Source: Formosa sp. Hel1_31_208
GTDB lineage: Bacteria; Bacteroidota; Bacteroidia; Flavobacteriales; Flavobacteriaceae
Reading direction: 5' to 3'
DNA length: 64,000 nt
Assembly: GCF_900104785.1 (NCBI RefSeq)
Contig: NZ_LT629733.1
Span: 652,501-716,500, forward strand
The position numbers were made by a program, and so were the translations under genes. Of this stretch, positions 44,359-53,585 are shown piece by piece (within the stretch, counting starts at the first letter, position 1; each line of letters begins with the position of its first letter). The notes beneath the pieces were generated by a model. The model was given only the letters and a program-made list of their open reading frames with translations. It ran no database searches and was not told the DNA's origin.

Positions 44359-44390
44359 AAAAGTCCAGATGTTTCATCTGGACTTTTTTT
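44359..44390 (+). terminator. Terminator of the M43 protease gene
   Basis: AAAAGTCCAGATG (44359-44371) pairs over 13 bases with CATCTGGACTTTT (44375-44387) around TTT, followed by T. Its stem is nearly the same as the terminator after the next gene. Confidence 0.9.
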
Positions 44391-44418
44391 GTTTTTGTCA
44401 GATTCCTCTGATTCTTTA

Positions 44419-44431
44419 TTACGGAAAAACC
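44419..44431 (+). promoter_or_regulatory. Motif copy 2 upstream of the reprolysin-like protease
   Basis: TTACGGAAAAACC at 44419-44431, again exactly 137 nt before the ATG (44556). The right half of the palindrome seen in copy 1 is absent. Confidence 0.55.
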
Positions 44432-44555
44432 ACATATTTATACAAATTCAAAAACTTTAAGATGTATTCATAGTGATGTCATGAAAATAATAACTAATTT
44501 CCGTTGAACGTATTAAAATTCCTTAATTGTTAATTAACCATTTAATCCCTCTTAC

Positions 44556-47500
44556 ATGAAACTTAGATTAGGACTACTCATTTTTTTAATGAGTGTAAAT
44601 TTTGCAATGTCACAAAGTCAATCGCTTTGGCAAAAAGAAAATATTGACAATTCAAAACTCGTTAAAGCAAGTAAACGAGATCTCCCAAAAACACAAACTT
44701 TCACACTTAATATAGATGAGTTGAAACAGTTGTTGAGTAATGCTCCTGAACGAAATGATATGTATAATGTATCTTCTGGTTTGGTATTAGAATTTCCAAA
44801 TGACCAAGGAAAGTTCGAGCAATTTAAAATTGCTGAAGCATCTGTTTTGAGTCCAGGATTACAACAACGCTATCCTGACATCAGGTCTTATGTAGGGCAG
44901 GGGATCGATGATCCTACATCCATAATTCGATTTAGTGTCACCCCTTTAGGGTTTCAAAGTATGCGACTTTCTGCAACTATGCCAACCACGTTTATTGAAG
45001 CTTACACCCAAGACCTAACACAATATACGGTTTATAAAAGAGCAGATAAACTCGGGTATGTAAATGATTTTGAGTGTTCAGTGACTGAAACTTTAAATCA
45101 AACCATGGACAACGGCAGTGTATCATACAGAAATGCAGATGATGCTATATTAAGAACGTATCGACTAGTAGTTTCAGCTACAGGTGAGTACACACAATAT
45201 CATGGTGGGACAAAGGCTTTAGCTTTGGCTGCGATTAATCAAACTATGACACGTGTTAATGGTTTGTTTGAAAACGACTTTAATGTCACAATGGTATTAA
45301 TTAATAATACGGATGATGTGATCTATACGAGTACAAATTCTGATCCATATGGAAACACGACTTCAGGATATAATACTCAACTTCAAAATACCTTAACCAA
45401 TGTAATTGGAGAATCTAATTATGACATTGGACATTTATTTGCGAGTCTTCAAAATAATGGAAATGCAGGCTGTATCGGCTGTGTTTGTGTGAACGGACAA
45501 AAAGGAAGTGGATGGACCTCACTTACTACTCCTGAGGGAGATCCATTTGATGTAGATTATGTTGCTCATGAAATGGGACATCAGTTTGGTGGAAATCATA
45601 CCTTTACTTTTAATAATGAAGGAACAGGAGTACAAATGGAGCCTGGTAGTGGTTCAACTATCATGGGTTATGCTGGAATTACAGGGCCAACAGATGTTCA
45701 ACAAAACAGTGACCCGTATTTCCATTCTGTAACTATACAACAAATAACGGATTATATTAAATCGACGTCTTGTCAAACAAACACAAATACAGGTAATGCC
45801 GTACCGACCGTAAATGCAGGGTCTAATCATACAATCCCAAGAGGTACACCGTTTGTATTAGATGGAACGGCTTCAGATGCAGATTCAGGAGATGTATTAA
45901 CCTATTGTTGGGAACAATTTAATAATGGATCACCAGCAACAACAAACCCAAGTGTAAATAATACATCAGGTACTGCTTTTAGATCCTTTAGCCCTTCTAT
46001 AGATACAAAACGATATTTTCCAAGATTAGCTACTGTAAAAACTGGGGCAACCTCATGGCAATGGGAAGCTATTCCAAATGTTGCTCGTAGTTTAAATTTT
46101 AGATTGACGGTTAGAGATAATCGCGCAGGTGGAGCAAATAATAATAGTGATGACATGATTGTATCTGTTAGTGCTTCTGCTGGACCTTTTGTTGTGAATT
46201 CACCAAATACGAATGTCACATGGGATGCAGGAACCGCACAAACCGTTACTTGGAATGTCGCAGGAACTACTGGGAATGGTGTTAATACAGCTAATGTTGA
46301 TATTTTCTTATCTACAGATGGTGGAGATACTTATCCAATTGTTTTAGCAACAGGTGTTGCAAATGATGGCGCTCATGATATTATTGTACCAAATAATCAA
46401 GGGAATCAAAACCGAGTAATGGTAAAAGGCGCAAACAACATATTCTTTGATATTTCTAACACGAACTTTACCATTGGAGCACCTGTGGTTTGTAATGCAG
46501 ATGTTCCTACTGGATTATCCGCATCTAACGTAACTACAACCTCTGCAACTTTAAGTTGGAATGCCGTACCAGGAGCAACTTATGACTTAAGATATCGTGA
46601 AATAGGGTCGCCAATATGGACAACTACAGCCGTTACAGGAATTTCATCTAATATAACTGGTCTAACAGCGCTTACCGATTACGAAGCTCAGGTGAGAAGT
46701 AAATGTTCTGGAGCAAGTAATTCAGCATATAGCACCTCGGTTAATTTTTCAACGACAGATGTTCAACTAATTTATTGTAATTCGGCAAGCACAAATACTA
46801 ATGATGAATACATTAGTAGAGTGCAATTAAATACGATAGACAATAGTTCTGGGCCACAGTTTTATTCAGATTTTACAGGGATATCAACAACTTTAACCAA
46901 AGACACACAGTACACAATAACCGTAACACCTACGTGGACCGGTACGGTTTATAATGAAGCATATGGTGTATGGATTGATTATAATAGAGATGGAGACTTC
47001 ACCGATGCTGGTGAACAAGTCTTTACACAAGGGAATACACAAGCTACATCAGTGAGTGGAAGTTTCACGGTGCCAACTGGAGCTGTTGAAAATTCTACGC
47101 GAATGAGAGTTACCATGCGATATAATCAAATTCCTGGACCATGTGATACTTTCACTTATGGTGAAGTTGAAGATTATACCATTATAATTGAAGGGAATGG
47201 CCCGGATTTAGAAGCTCCAGTCATTGCCTTAAATGGATCTTCTGTAGTAAACTTAAATGTTGGAGACACGTACAATGAATTGGGAGCCACGGCAACAGAT
47301 AATATTGATGGTGATTTAACGTCAAGTATTGTTATTGGAGGAGATACGGTTAATACAACTTTAGGCGGAACTTATCTTGTGACATATAATGTTAGTGATA
47401 CTGCAGGAAATGCTGCTTCCGAAGTTATAAGAACTGTAAATGTTATTCCAGATACAACAGCACCAGTTATCACTTTAAATGGATCTTCTACATTAAATTT

Positions 47501-49751
47501 AAATGTTGGGGATACATACAATGAATTGGGTGCCACAGCAACAGATAATATTGACGGTGATTTAACGTCAAGTGTTGTTATTGGAGGAGACACGGTTAAT
47601 ACAACTTTAGGTGGAACCTATGTTGTATCATATAATGTTAGTGATGCTACTGGAAACGCTGCTTCCGAAGTTATAAGAACTATAAATGTTATTCCAGATA
47701 CAACAGCACCAGTTATTACGTTGATAGGCGCTTCAACCATTAATTTACAGCAAGGAAGTTCTTACTCCGATCAAGGAGCAACAGCTAGTGACAATATTGA
47801 TGGAAACCTATCTTCTAGTATTGTTGTTGGAGGAGACGCTGTTAATACCAATATTGTCGGTTCTTACGTGATAACCTATAATGTATCTGATAATGCAGGA
47901 AATGCAGCGCTAGAAGTAACGCGGACCGTAAATGTAAATCAAGATGCTACGAAACCAGTTATTACTTTGATTGGATTAGCTTCAATAAATCTTAATATCA
48001 ATGATCCTTATGTCGAACAAGGTGCAACCGCAATCGATAATTTTGATGGTGATATTACCGCTAATATTGTTATTAGTGGAGCGGTAAATACAGCCGTAGC
48101 AGGAACTTATTTCGTGAACTATAATGTTAGCGATGCTGCAGGCAATATAGCAAATACAGTGACGAGAACTGTAAATGTGGCACCAGATACGACTGCACCA
48201 GTTATTACATTGATTGGCGCATCTACTGTAAATTTATTAGTTGGCGACACCTATAATGAGCAAGGAGCCACAGCAACAGACAATATAGATGGAAATTTAA
48301 CATCAAGTATTGTTATAGCAGGAACAGTTAACACTGCTATAGCTGCTGTTTATAATGTGACCTATAATGTATCTGATAACGCAGGGAATGCGGCTACGGA
48401 AGTGGTAAGAACAATTAACGTTACAGATCCTACAACAGGATGTTCTGGTGGAATTTCAAATTTCCCATACTCTGAAGGATTTGAAAACACTTTAGGTGGA
48501 TGGACACAATCTACAGCTGATGACATCAATTGGACCGTAGATGCAAATGGCACACCTTCTAGCGGAACAGGACCAGCAAGCGCATCACAAGGCTCTTTTT
48601 ATATCTATGTTGAAGCCTCTGGGAATGGAACAGGTTTTCCAAATAAACAAGCGATTTTAAATTCACCTTGTTTTAATTTGTCAGCTCTATCTGAAGCTAC
48701 TTTTAGTTTTAAATACCACCAATTTGGAGCTGCCGATATGGGATCAATAGATTTAGAAGTGAGTGACGATGACGGTTCAAGCTGGACATCAATTTGGGAT
48801 AGTTCAGGAAACTTAGGTAACTCATGGCAAACAGCAAATATTAATCTTAACGCTTATGTTGGTGGAAGTATTCAGTTGCGTTTTAACAGAATTACTGGAA
48901 GCACATGGCAAGCAGATATTGCTGTTGATGATGTTAGTTTAACTGAAGGCGAAGTAGTCGTTGCTGGTTGTTCAGGTGGAATTACTGCCTATCCATACTC
49001 TGAAGGATTTGAAAACACCTTAGGTGGTTGGACACAATCTGGAGCTGATGATATCAACTGGACGGTTGATGCTAATGGAACACCATCAAGTGGAACAGGA
49101 CCATCAAGTGCTATTCAAGGTAGTTTCTATATTTATGTGGAAGCATCTGGAAATAATGTAGGATATCCAAATAAACGAGCAATTATCAATTCACCTTGTT
49201 TTGATTTAAGTTCACAATCATCGGCCACGTTCAGTTTTAATTACCATCAATTTGGAGCTGCTAACATGGGAACAATAAGTTTAGAAGCAAGTAACGATAA
49301 TGGTGCGAGTTGGACTTCAATATGGAATAGTTCAGGAAACTTAGGAAACTCATGGCAATCTGCTAGTGTGAATCTTTCGGCTTATGTTGGTGGAAGTGTT
49401 CAATTGCGATTTAATAGAGTAACTGGCAACACATGGCAAGCAGATATCGCTATTGATAATATTAATCTTTCTACAGCTTCAGCAGCTAAAGGAGAAGAGG
49501 ATATAAGTTCAGCAGTAGATATTGTGAAGGAGATTACACTATATCCAAACCCAGTCAGAGGGAACCGTATCACTGTATTTACAAATTATACAGATGTGAG
49601 TTATGAAATCTACAATACGATTGGTCAAATAGTGGCTAAAGGAACCCTTAAGGACAATGCAATTGATATAAGTCAATTAGATAGTGCAATCTATCAAATA
49701 ATATTTGCAACTGAGGGAGAGACCTTAATGAAACGATTTATTAAACAATAA
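44556..49751 (+). CDS. Large secreted reprolysin-like (M12B-type) metalloprotease, T9SS cargo
   Basis: 1731 residues. Signal peptide to about 20; propeptide; catalytic domain with HEMGHQFGGNH at 338-348 and MEPGSGSTIMGYAG as Met-turn. Then a beta domain with NAGSNHTIPRGTPFVLDG and a second one with DIFLSTDGGDTYP, a fibronectin III domain (about 645-735), a GEVED domain (about 740-883), five DUF5011 repeats (about 886-1290), two MAM-like domains (1296 and 1472 onwards), and a type A sorting domain (about 1658-1731, ITLYPNPVRGN to FIKQ). It is probably a cell-surface or secreted protease that binds host or polymer surfaces. Confidence 0.93.
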   Translation: MKLRLGLLIFLMSVNFAMSQSQSLWQKENIDNSKLVKASKRDLPKTQTFTLNIDELKQLLSNAPERNDMYNVSSGLVLEFPNDQGKFEQFKIAEASVLSPGLQQRYPDIRSYVGQGIDDPTSIIRFSVTPLGFQSMRLSATMPTTFIEAYTQDLTQYTVYKRADKLGYVNDFECSVTETLNQTMDNGSVSYRNADDAILRTYRLVVSATGEYTQYHGGTKALALAAINQTMTRVNGLFENDFNVTMVLINNTDDVIYTSTNSDPYGNTTSGYNTQLQNTLTNVIGESNYDIGHLFASLQNNGNAGCIGCVCVNGQKGSGWTSLTTPEGDPFDVDYVAHEMGHQFGGNHTFTFNNEGTGVQMEPGSGSTIMGYAGITGPTDVQQNSDPYFHSVTIQQITDYIKSTSCQTNTNTGNAVPTVNAGSNHTIPRGTPFVLDGTASDADSGDVLTYCWEQFNNGSPATTNPSVNNTSGTAFRSFSPSIDTKRYFPRLATVKTGATSWQWEAIPNVARSLNFRLTVRDNRAGGANNNSDDMIVSVSASAGPFVVNSPNTNVTWDAGTAQTVTWNVAGTTGNGVNTANVDIFLSTDGGDTYPIVLATGVANDGAHDIIVPNNQGNQNRVMVKGANNIFFDISNTNFTIGAPVVCNADVPTGLSASNVTTTSATLSWNAVPGATYDLRYREIGSPIWTTTAVTGISSNITGLTALTDYEAQVRSKCSGASNSAYSTSVNFSTTDVQLIYCNSASTNTNDEYISRVQLNTIDNSSGPQFYSDFTGISTTLTKDTQYTITVTPTWTGTVYNEAYGVWIDYNRDGDFTDAGEQVFTQGNTQATSVSGSFTVPTGAVENSTRMRVTMRYNQIPGPCDTFTYGEVEDYTIIIEGNGPDLEAPVIALNGSSVVNLNVGDTYNELGATATDNIDGDLTSSIVIGGDTVNTTLGGTYLVTYNVSDTAGNAASEVIRTVNVIPDTTAPVITLNGSSTLNLNVGDTYNELGATATDNIDGDLTSSVVIGGDTVNTTLGGTYVVSYNVSDATGNAASEVIRTINVIPDTTAPVITLIGASTINLQQGSSYSDQGATASDNIDGNLSSSIVVGGDAVNTNIVGSYVITYNVSDNAGNAALEVTRTVNVNQDATKPVITLIGLASINLNINDPYVEQGATAIDNFDGDITANIVISGAVNTAVAGTYFVNYNVSDAAGNIANTVTRTVNVAPDTTAPVITLIGASTVNLLVGDTYNEQGATATDNIDGNLTSSIVIAGTVNTAIAAVYNVTYNVSDNAGNAATEVVRTINVTDPTTGCSGGISNFPYSEGFENTLGGWTQSTADDINWTVDANGTPSSGTGPASASQGSFYIYVEASGNGTGFPNKQAILNSPCFNLSALSEATFSFKYHQFGAADMGSIDLEVSDDDGSSWTSIWDSSGNLGNSWQTANINLNAYVGGSIQLRFNRITGSTWQADIAVDDVSLTEGEVVVAGCSGGITAYPYSEGFENTLGGWTQSGADDINWTVDANGTPSSGTGPSSAIQGSFYIYVEASGNNVGYPNKRAIINSPCFDLSSQSSATFSFNYHQFGAANMGTISLEASNDNGASWTSIWNSSGNLGNSWQSASVNLSAYVGGSVQLRFNRVTGNTWQADIAIDNINLSTASAAKGEEDISSAVDIVKEITLYPNPVRGNRITVFTNYTDVSYEIYNTIGQIVAKGTLKDNAIDISQLDSAIYQIIFATEGETLMKRFIKQ
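47211..48426 (+). repeat. Five tandem DUF5011 repeats in the protease gene
   Basis: Units start at 47211, 47457, 47703, 47949 and 48192, with periods of 246, 246, 246 and 243 bases. Each unit encodes about 82 residues with APVITL, GATATDNIDG and YNVSD. Units 1 and 2 are nearly identical at the DNA level; 3 to 5 have drifted. Confidence 0.88.
48441..49490 (+). repeat. Two tandem MAM-like domain repeats in the protease gene
   Basis: The first unit starts at 48441 and the second at 48969, 528 bases (176 residues) apart. Both contain CSGGI, PYSEGFENTLGGWTQS, DINWTVDANGTPSSGTGP and TWQADIA. They are highly similar, suggesting fairly recent duplication. Confidence 0.87.
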
Positions 49752-49780
49752 AAAAGTCTTAATAACTAACTAATATTTTG

Positions 49781-49810
49781 AAAGTCCAGACGTTACGTCT
49801 GGACTTTTTT
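49781..49810. terminator. Bidirectional terminator after the reprolysin-like protease
   Basis: AAAGTCCAGACG (49781-49792) pairs with CGTCTGGACTTT (49796-49807) around TTA, followed by T. It ends at the stop codon of the converging exonuclease gene and can serve both. Confidence 0.85.
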
Positions 49811-50522
49811 ATACATGAATAATCTCATTGTCTTGCAAGAGTTGATCCCCTCGTAATCTTAAAAAGATTTGAGCCACGGCAATAGTGTCTTTCTCACAAT
49901 AGGTAATAATGCGATCTATAGACTTGTCTTTATAAAAGACTCTATAAACCTCGCTGCCATCGATATCGTCTTTTGGTGATGGAATACCTAATACATTAGT
50001 TAGGAGTTTTAATGAGGTATACGTTTTATAGTCGCCAAATTTCCATAGCTCTAAAGTATCAAGATGCGGTACTTCCCAGGGTTTTTTTCCAAAAAGATTG
50101 AGTTTGTATGGTAATTGAATATTATGAATGATCATGCGTCGAGCGATGTAAGGAAAGTCAAATTCTTTTCCATTATGCGCACAAAGTAAATGTTTATTAC
50201 CGCTAAAATGGGTAATAACTAGATTTTTAAAATCTTTTAAAAGGGTCACTTCATCACCAAAAAAGGAGGTCACTCTAAAAGTTCTTATGTCGCCTTCCGT
50301 CTTAAAATACCCAACTGAAATGCAAATAATTTTACCAAATTCTGCCCAAATACCTGCACGTTCATAAAATTCTTCTGCAGTGAATTCGTCACGTCTTTGA
50401 TACTGCGATTTATGTTCCCAAAGTTCTTGTTTGGTGTTATCTAATTCAGAATAATGCTCTGTCTCTGGAACCGTTTCAATATCTAAAAATAGAATATTTT
50501 CTATATTTAATTTTGTAATCAT
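49809..50522 (-). CDS. 3'-5' exonuclease (PolB-like, DEDD superfamily)
   Basis: 237 residues. ILFLDIETVPE is the first metal-binding motif and CAHNGKEFDFPYIARRM the second; YCEKDTIAVAQIFLR is the third. The order is that of the predicted PolB-like 3'-5' exonuclease family (DNA_pol_B_exo2). It lacks a polymerase domain and is stand-alone. The likely activity is single-strand DNA or RNA trimming in the cytoplasm. Confidence 0.87.
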   Translation of the reverse strand: MITKLNIENILFLDIETVPETEHYSELDNTKQELWEHKSQYQRRDEFTAEEFYERAGIWAEFGKIICISVGYFKTEGDIRTFRVTSFFGDEVTLLKDFKNLVITHFSGNKHLLCAHNGKEFDFPYIARRMIIHNIQLPYKLNLFGKKPWEVPHLDTLELWKFGDYKTYTSLKLLTNVLGIPSPKDDIDGSEVYRVFYKDKSIDRIITYCEKDTIAVAQIFLRLRGDQLLQDNEIIHV

Positions 50523-50569
50523 GACTGTTTCTAATTATTTAATATTCAAAATTAATTTAAAGGAATGTA

Positions 50570-51733
50570 CTACTGCGAATTTTGCCCTAACATTTTATAG
50601 GCTTCTTCAATATACAAAGAAATATCATCAGTAAAGGTCTTAGTGCCAATATCTGGTGACTTTTGATGACCTAAACGTACAATTATGACATTGTCATTGG
50701 GCTCAACGAATACATACTGTCCAAGATGTCCTCGCATCATGAAGAAATTTTTACCCATATGCTCTTTGAGCCAAAACCCATAGCCATATTCGGGGCTTTC
50801 AGGGAAACGAGGTTTGACAGATCTCGCTACAAATGCAGAATCTAAAAGCTGCTGACCATTCCATTTTCCATGGTCTTTATAAAGTTTACCAAAGCGTGCA
50901 AAATCTTTTGCATTACTTGCAATACAACAATAGGCTTTTACTAAATCATGATCTTCACTATCTACTTGCCAAAGGGTAGAATTTTCGCTCCCTAAAGGTT
51001 TCCAAAAACTTTCTTCAAAATAATCATAGAGTTTTTTACCTGTTGCCTTTTCAATGACCATAGCTAACATTTGAGTATCTCCACTTGCATATTTAAAAGC
51101 TTGACCAGGTTCAGTAACCACTTTTAAACCGTTCATGACTTTCGCAAGATCATCATCAAAATATGCACGTGTTGTTATGGATAAAGGAGAATAATAGGCT
51201 TCATCCCAATTGGTTCCAGATGCCATTGATGATAAATCTCCAACGGTCATTTGAGCCGCTTTTCCTTCACAGAATGCAGGAAGAAAATCGCAAACTGGTT
51301 GGTCTAAACTTTTTATATAGCCTTCCATAATCGCTTTTCCCATTAATCCTGAAACATAACTCTTAGCCATCGAAAATGAATTGGACTTAGAATCTTCGTT
51401 AAAGCCGTCGTAGTATTGTTCAAACCAAATACTATCATTTTTTATAATAAGATAAGCAATAGTACCCCAATCTTGATTCGCTTTTTCAAGCTTAGGTGTT
51501 GTGGTCACTGAATTATAATTTCTGTGATTTGACCATGGTTGAAACACATTAGAAGCTTCAATAGATTGGTTATCAAACTCTTTGTAATCTTCTAAATAAG
51601 CTGTGGAATGACCTTTAAGATAAATAGTTCTTACGGCTTTGATGAGGTAATCAGTGTCGGTAAGGTATAGTACAATAATGAGTAATCCGAAAAATACGAT
51701 TAAAAATTTAAGAAGTTTTTTTATGAATTTCAT
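50570..51733 (-). CDS. Serine hydrolase of the beta-lactamase class C/esterase family
   Basis: 387 residues. One N-terminal membrane helix (about 7-25) suggests a membrane-anchored periplasmic enzyme. The active serine and lysine are in SFSMAKSYV (SxxK). YASGD fills the position of the usual YxN motif, and MRGHLGQYVFVEP is near the C-terminal motif. Such proteins act as esterases, D-amino-peptidases or amide hydrolases; a real beta-lactamase function is not suggested. It is separate from neighbours by 47 and 226 nt. Confidence 0.87.
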   Translation of the reverse strand: MKFIKKLLKFLIVFFGLLIIVLYLTDTDYLIKAVRTIYLKGHSTAYLEDYKEFDNQSIEASNVFQPWSNHRNYNSVTTTPKLEKANQDWGTIAYLIIKNDSIWFEQYYDGFNEDSKSNSFSMAKSYVSGLMGKAIMEGYIKSLDQPVCDFLPAFCEGKAAQMTVGDLSSMASGTNWDEAYYSPLSITTRAYFDDDLAKVMNGLKVVTEPGQAFKYASGDTQMLAMVIEKATGKKLYDYFEESFWKPLGSENSTLWQVDSEDHDLVKAYCCIASNAKDFARFGKLYKDHGKWNGQQLLDSAFVARSVKPRFPESPEYGYGFWLKEHMGKNFFMMRGHLGQYVFVEPNDNVIIVRLGHQKSPDIGTKTFTDDISLYIEEAYKMLGQNSQ

Positions 51734-51959
51734 TATGTAAAAAATTAGTGTTTGTTCTATTTTATCTTGACTTTATAGCAATATATAATTGCCCTTTAAA
51801 GTATTTTATTAAAAGTAGCAATTATATTTTATTTGTCATCTACTAAGTTAATGGTTTCTGTTTTCTAATTGAACTTCATGACCAAACCAACTTATAAAAC
51901 TCATCACTAGAGTTTTTACGTTTTTAAAAGAGAGTTTTAGAACTATACTTTTTTATATA

Positions 51960-52433
51960 TTAAAAAAGAGATTGTTGTCGGTAAGGGCTTTCATGCTCAA
52001 GTAACCATTGTTTTCGAAGTAGTCCGCCGGCATAGCCTGTTAAACTGCCGTCACTGCCAATAACTCGATGACAGGGTATGATAATCCATAAAGGATTTTT
52101 CCCATTTGCGTTAGCGACAGCTCTTATTGCTTTTATAGCTCCTAATTGTTTTGATAATTCTAAATAGGAGATAGTTTTTCCATATGGAATTAACTGCAAC
52201 TGCTTCCAAACAGATTGCTGAAAATTGGTGCCTACAGGATTTAATATGAGATCGAAATGTGTACGAGTTCCTTCGAAATATTCTTCAAGTTGAATCACAC
52301 AGTCTTCTAGAAGTGTCGGAATAATATCAGTGATTTTTTCTTCGGAATTTAACACTGTCACTTGTGCAATACCATTTGCATCACCTACAATTTTGGTATA
52401 TCCTAAAGGTGAATTGATGATGCACGTTTCCAT
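51960..52433 (-). CDS. ogt: Methylated-DNA--[protein]-cysteine S-methyltransferase
   Basis: 157 residues. The active-site block IIPCHRVIGSDGSLTGYAGG contains the acceptor cysteine, and GTNFQQSVWKQLQLIPYGKT is the DNA-binding helix segment. It moves the methyl group from O6-methylguanine to its own cysteine. Its start overlaps the CNNM gene stop as TAATG. Confidence 0.95.
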   Translation of the reverse strand: METCIINSPLGYTKIVGDANGIAQVTVLNSEEKITDIIPTLLEDCVIQLEEYFEGTRTHFDLILNPVGTNFQQSVWKQLQLIPYGKTISYLELSKQLGAIKAIRAVANANGKNPLWIIIPCHRVIGSDGSLTGYAGGLLRKQWLLEHESPYRQQSLF

Positions 52434-53560
52434 TAGTCATTGGTATCTTTGGAAGGATTATCGTCAAATATTCCTAATTTTTTAGCTCTGGTTTCCCAAC
52501 TTTTCCTAGCCATAGACTGAAGATCTGAAACGTTATCACTTTCATCCATAATTTCCATACCTAATAGGGTCTCAATCACATCCTCCATGGTGACTAATCC
52601 ACTTACAGAGCCATACTCATCAACCACTAAGGCCATATGATTGCGGCTCTCTACTAATTTTTCAAACAGTTTAGGTATTGGTATGTTGCGATCCACTACA
52701 ATAATGTGTCGTTTTAATTCTGAAAGTTTCCTAGAGCCATTGTCTAATGCCATTTCTTTAAAAACTTCATCTTTTAAAACTAGGCCTTTTATATTATCTG
52801 GATTATCAGAATAAATAGGGATACGAGAAAAACGTAAATTTAAGTTTCTTTGAAAAAAGTTGTCTACAGTTGTGTTTTCATCTTCGGCTTTCATAACGGT
52901 TCGAGGCGTCATTATATCCTTGGCAAAGACCTCTTTAAAAGTTAAAAGATTTTTAATGATTTTACTTTCATTCTCTTGAAACACACCTTCTTCATGTGCC
53001 ATATCTGCCATAACCAAGAATCCTTCACGACTTAAAACACTTCCGTGACCTTTGCCGCCAATTAATTTTGTGGTGAGTTGCAGTAACCACAATATTCCAG
53101 TCCATTTCAAAGGAAAAATCAAAACATTAAGAGCTTTGGTTGTAAAGTTAGCAAGTTGTTTCCAATAGGTAGCACCAATCGTTTTTGGAATGATTTCCGA
53201 AGCAACTAATATAAGAATGGTCATTATCGTCGATACGATACCAACCATAAGATCTTCAGTGAATTTTATGCCAAAAACACTTCTAGTAGTAGAGCCGTAA
53301 TGTTCAACATAGGCAACTTTGGCTTGCACACCAACTAAAATGGCACCAACCGTATGCGCAATGGTATTGAGGGTTAGAATAGCAATTAAAGGGCGGTCAA
53401 CATCCTTTTTAAGTAGTTCTAAATCTGTTGCATATGCCTTACCTTCACTCTTTTTAACATTAAGAAATGTTGGCGTGATACTTAAAAGTACAGCTTCTAA
53501 TATTGAGCATATAAAGGAAAAGAATATTGATATGATTGCGTAAAAAACAAGTAAAGCCAT
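52433..53560 (-). CDS. CNNM/CBS-domain membrane protein (hemolysin C-like family)
   Basis: 375 residues. A DUF21/CNNM membrane domain (about 1-180, with several helices) precedes two CBS domains (about 200-340, with KDIMTPRTVMKAED and YGSVSGLVTMEDVIETLLG). The CorC_HlyC domain normally found after the CBS pair is missing: the protein ends about 30 residues later in a polar tail. CNNM proteins move or sense Mg2+. GldE of gliding has a related plan, but this protein is shorter; I do not assign it. It overlaps ogt by one base. Confidence 0.87.
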   Translation of the reverse strand: MALLVFYAIISIFFSFICSILEAVLLSITPTFLNVKKSEGKAYATDLELLKKDVDRPLIAILTLNTIAHTVGAILVGVQAKVAYVEHYGSTTRSVFGIKFTEDLMVGIVSTIMTILILVASEIIPKTIGATYWKQLANFTTKALNVLIFPLKWTGILWLLQLTTKLIGGKGHGSVLSREGFLVMADMAHEEGVFQENESKIIKNLLTFKEVFAKDIMTPRTVMKAEDENTTVDNFFQRNLNLRFSRIPIYSDNPDNIKGLVLKDEVFKEMALDNGSRKLSELKRHIIVVDRNIPIPKLFEKLVESRNHMALVVDEYGSVSGLVTMEDVIETLLGMEIMDESDNVSDLQSMARKSWETRAKKLGIFDDNPSKDTND

Positions 53561-53585
53561 TAATGCGAATTTAGTTAGTGCTAAT

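Noticed and set aside
45902..46219. 105-codon open frame on the minus strand
   Set aside because: It lies antisense inside the reprolysin-like protease gene and encodes nothing recognisable.
47211..48426. Regular repeats considered as a CRISPR or minisatellite array
   Set aside because: The period is about 246 bases, the frame is open throughout and the translated units are DUF5011 domains.
51734..51959. Possible small gene between the serine hydrolase and ogt
   Set aside because: Only short frames interrupted by stops and A/T runs; no promoter or terminator could be supported.
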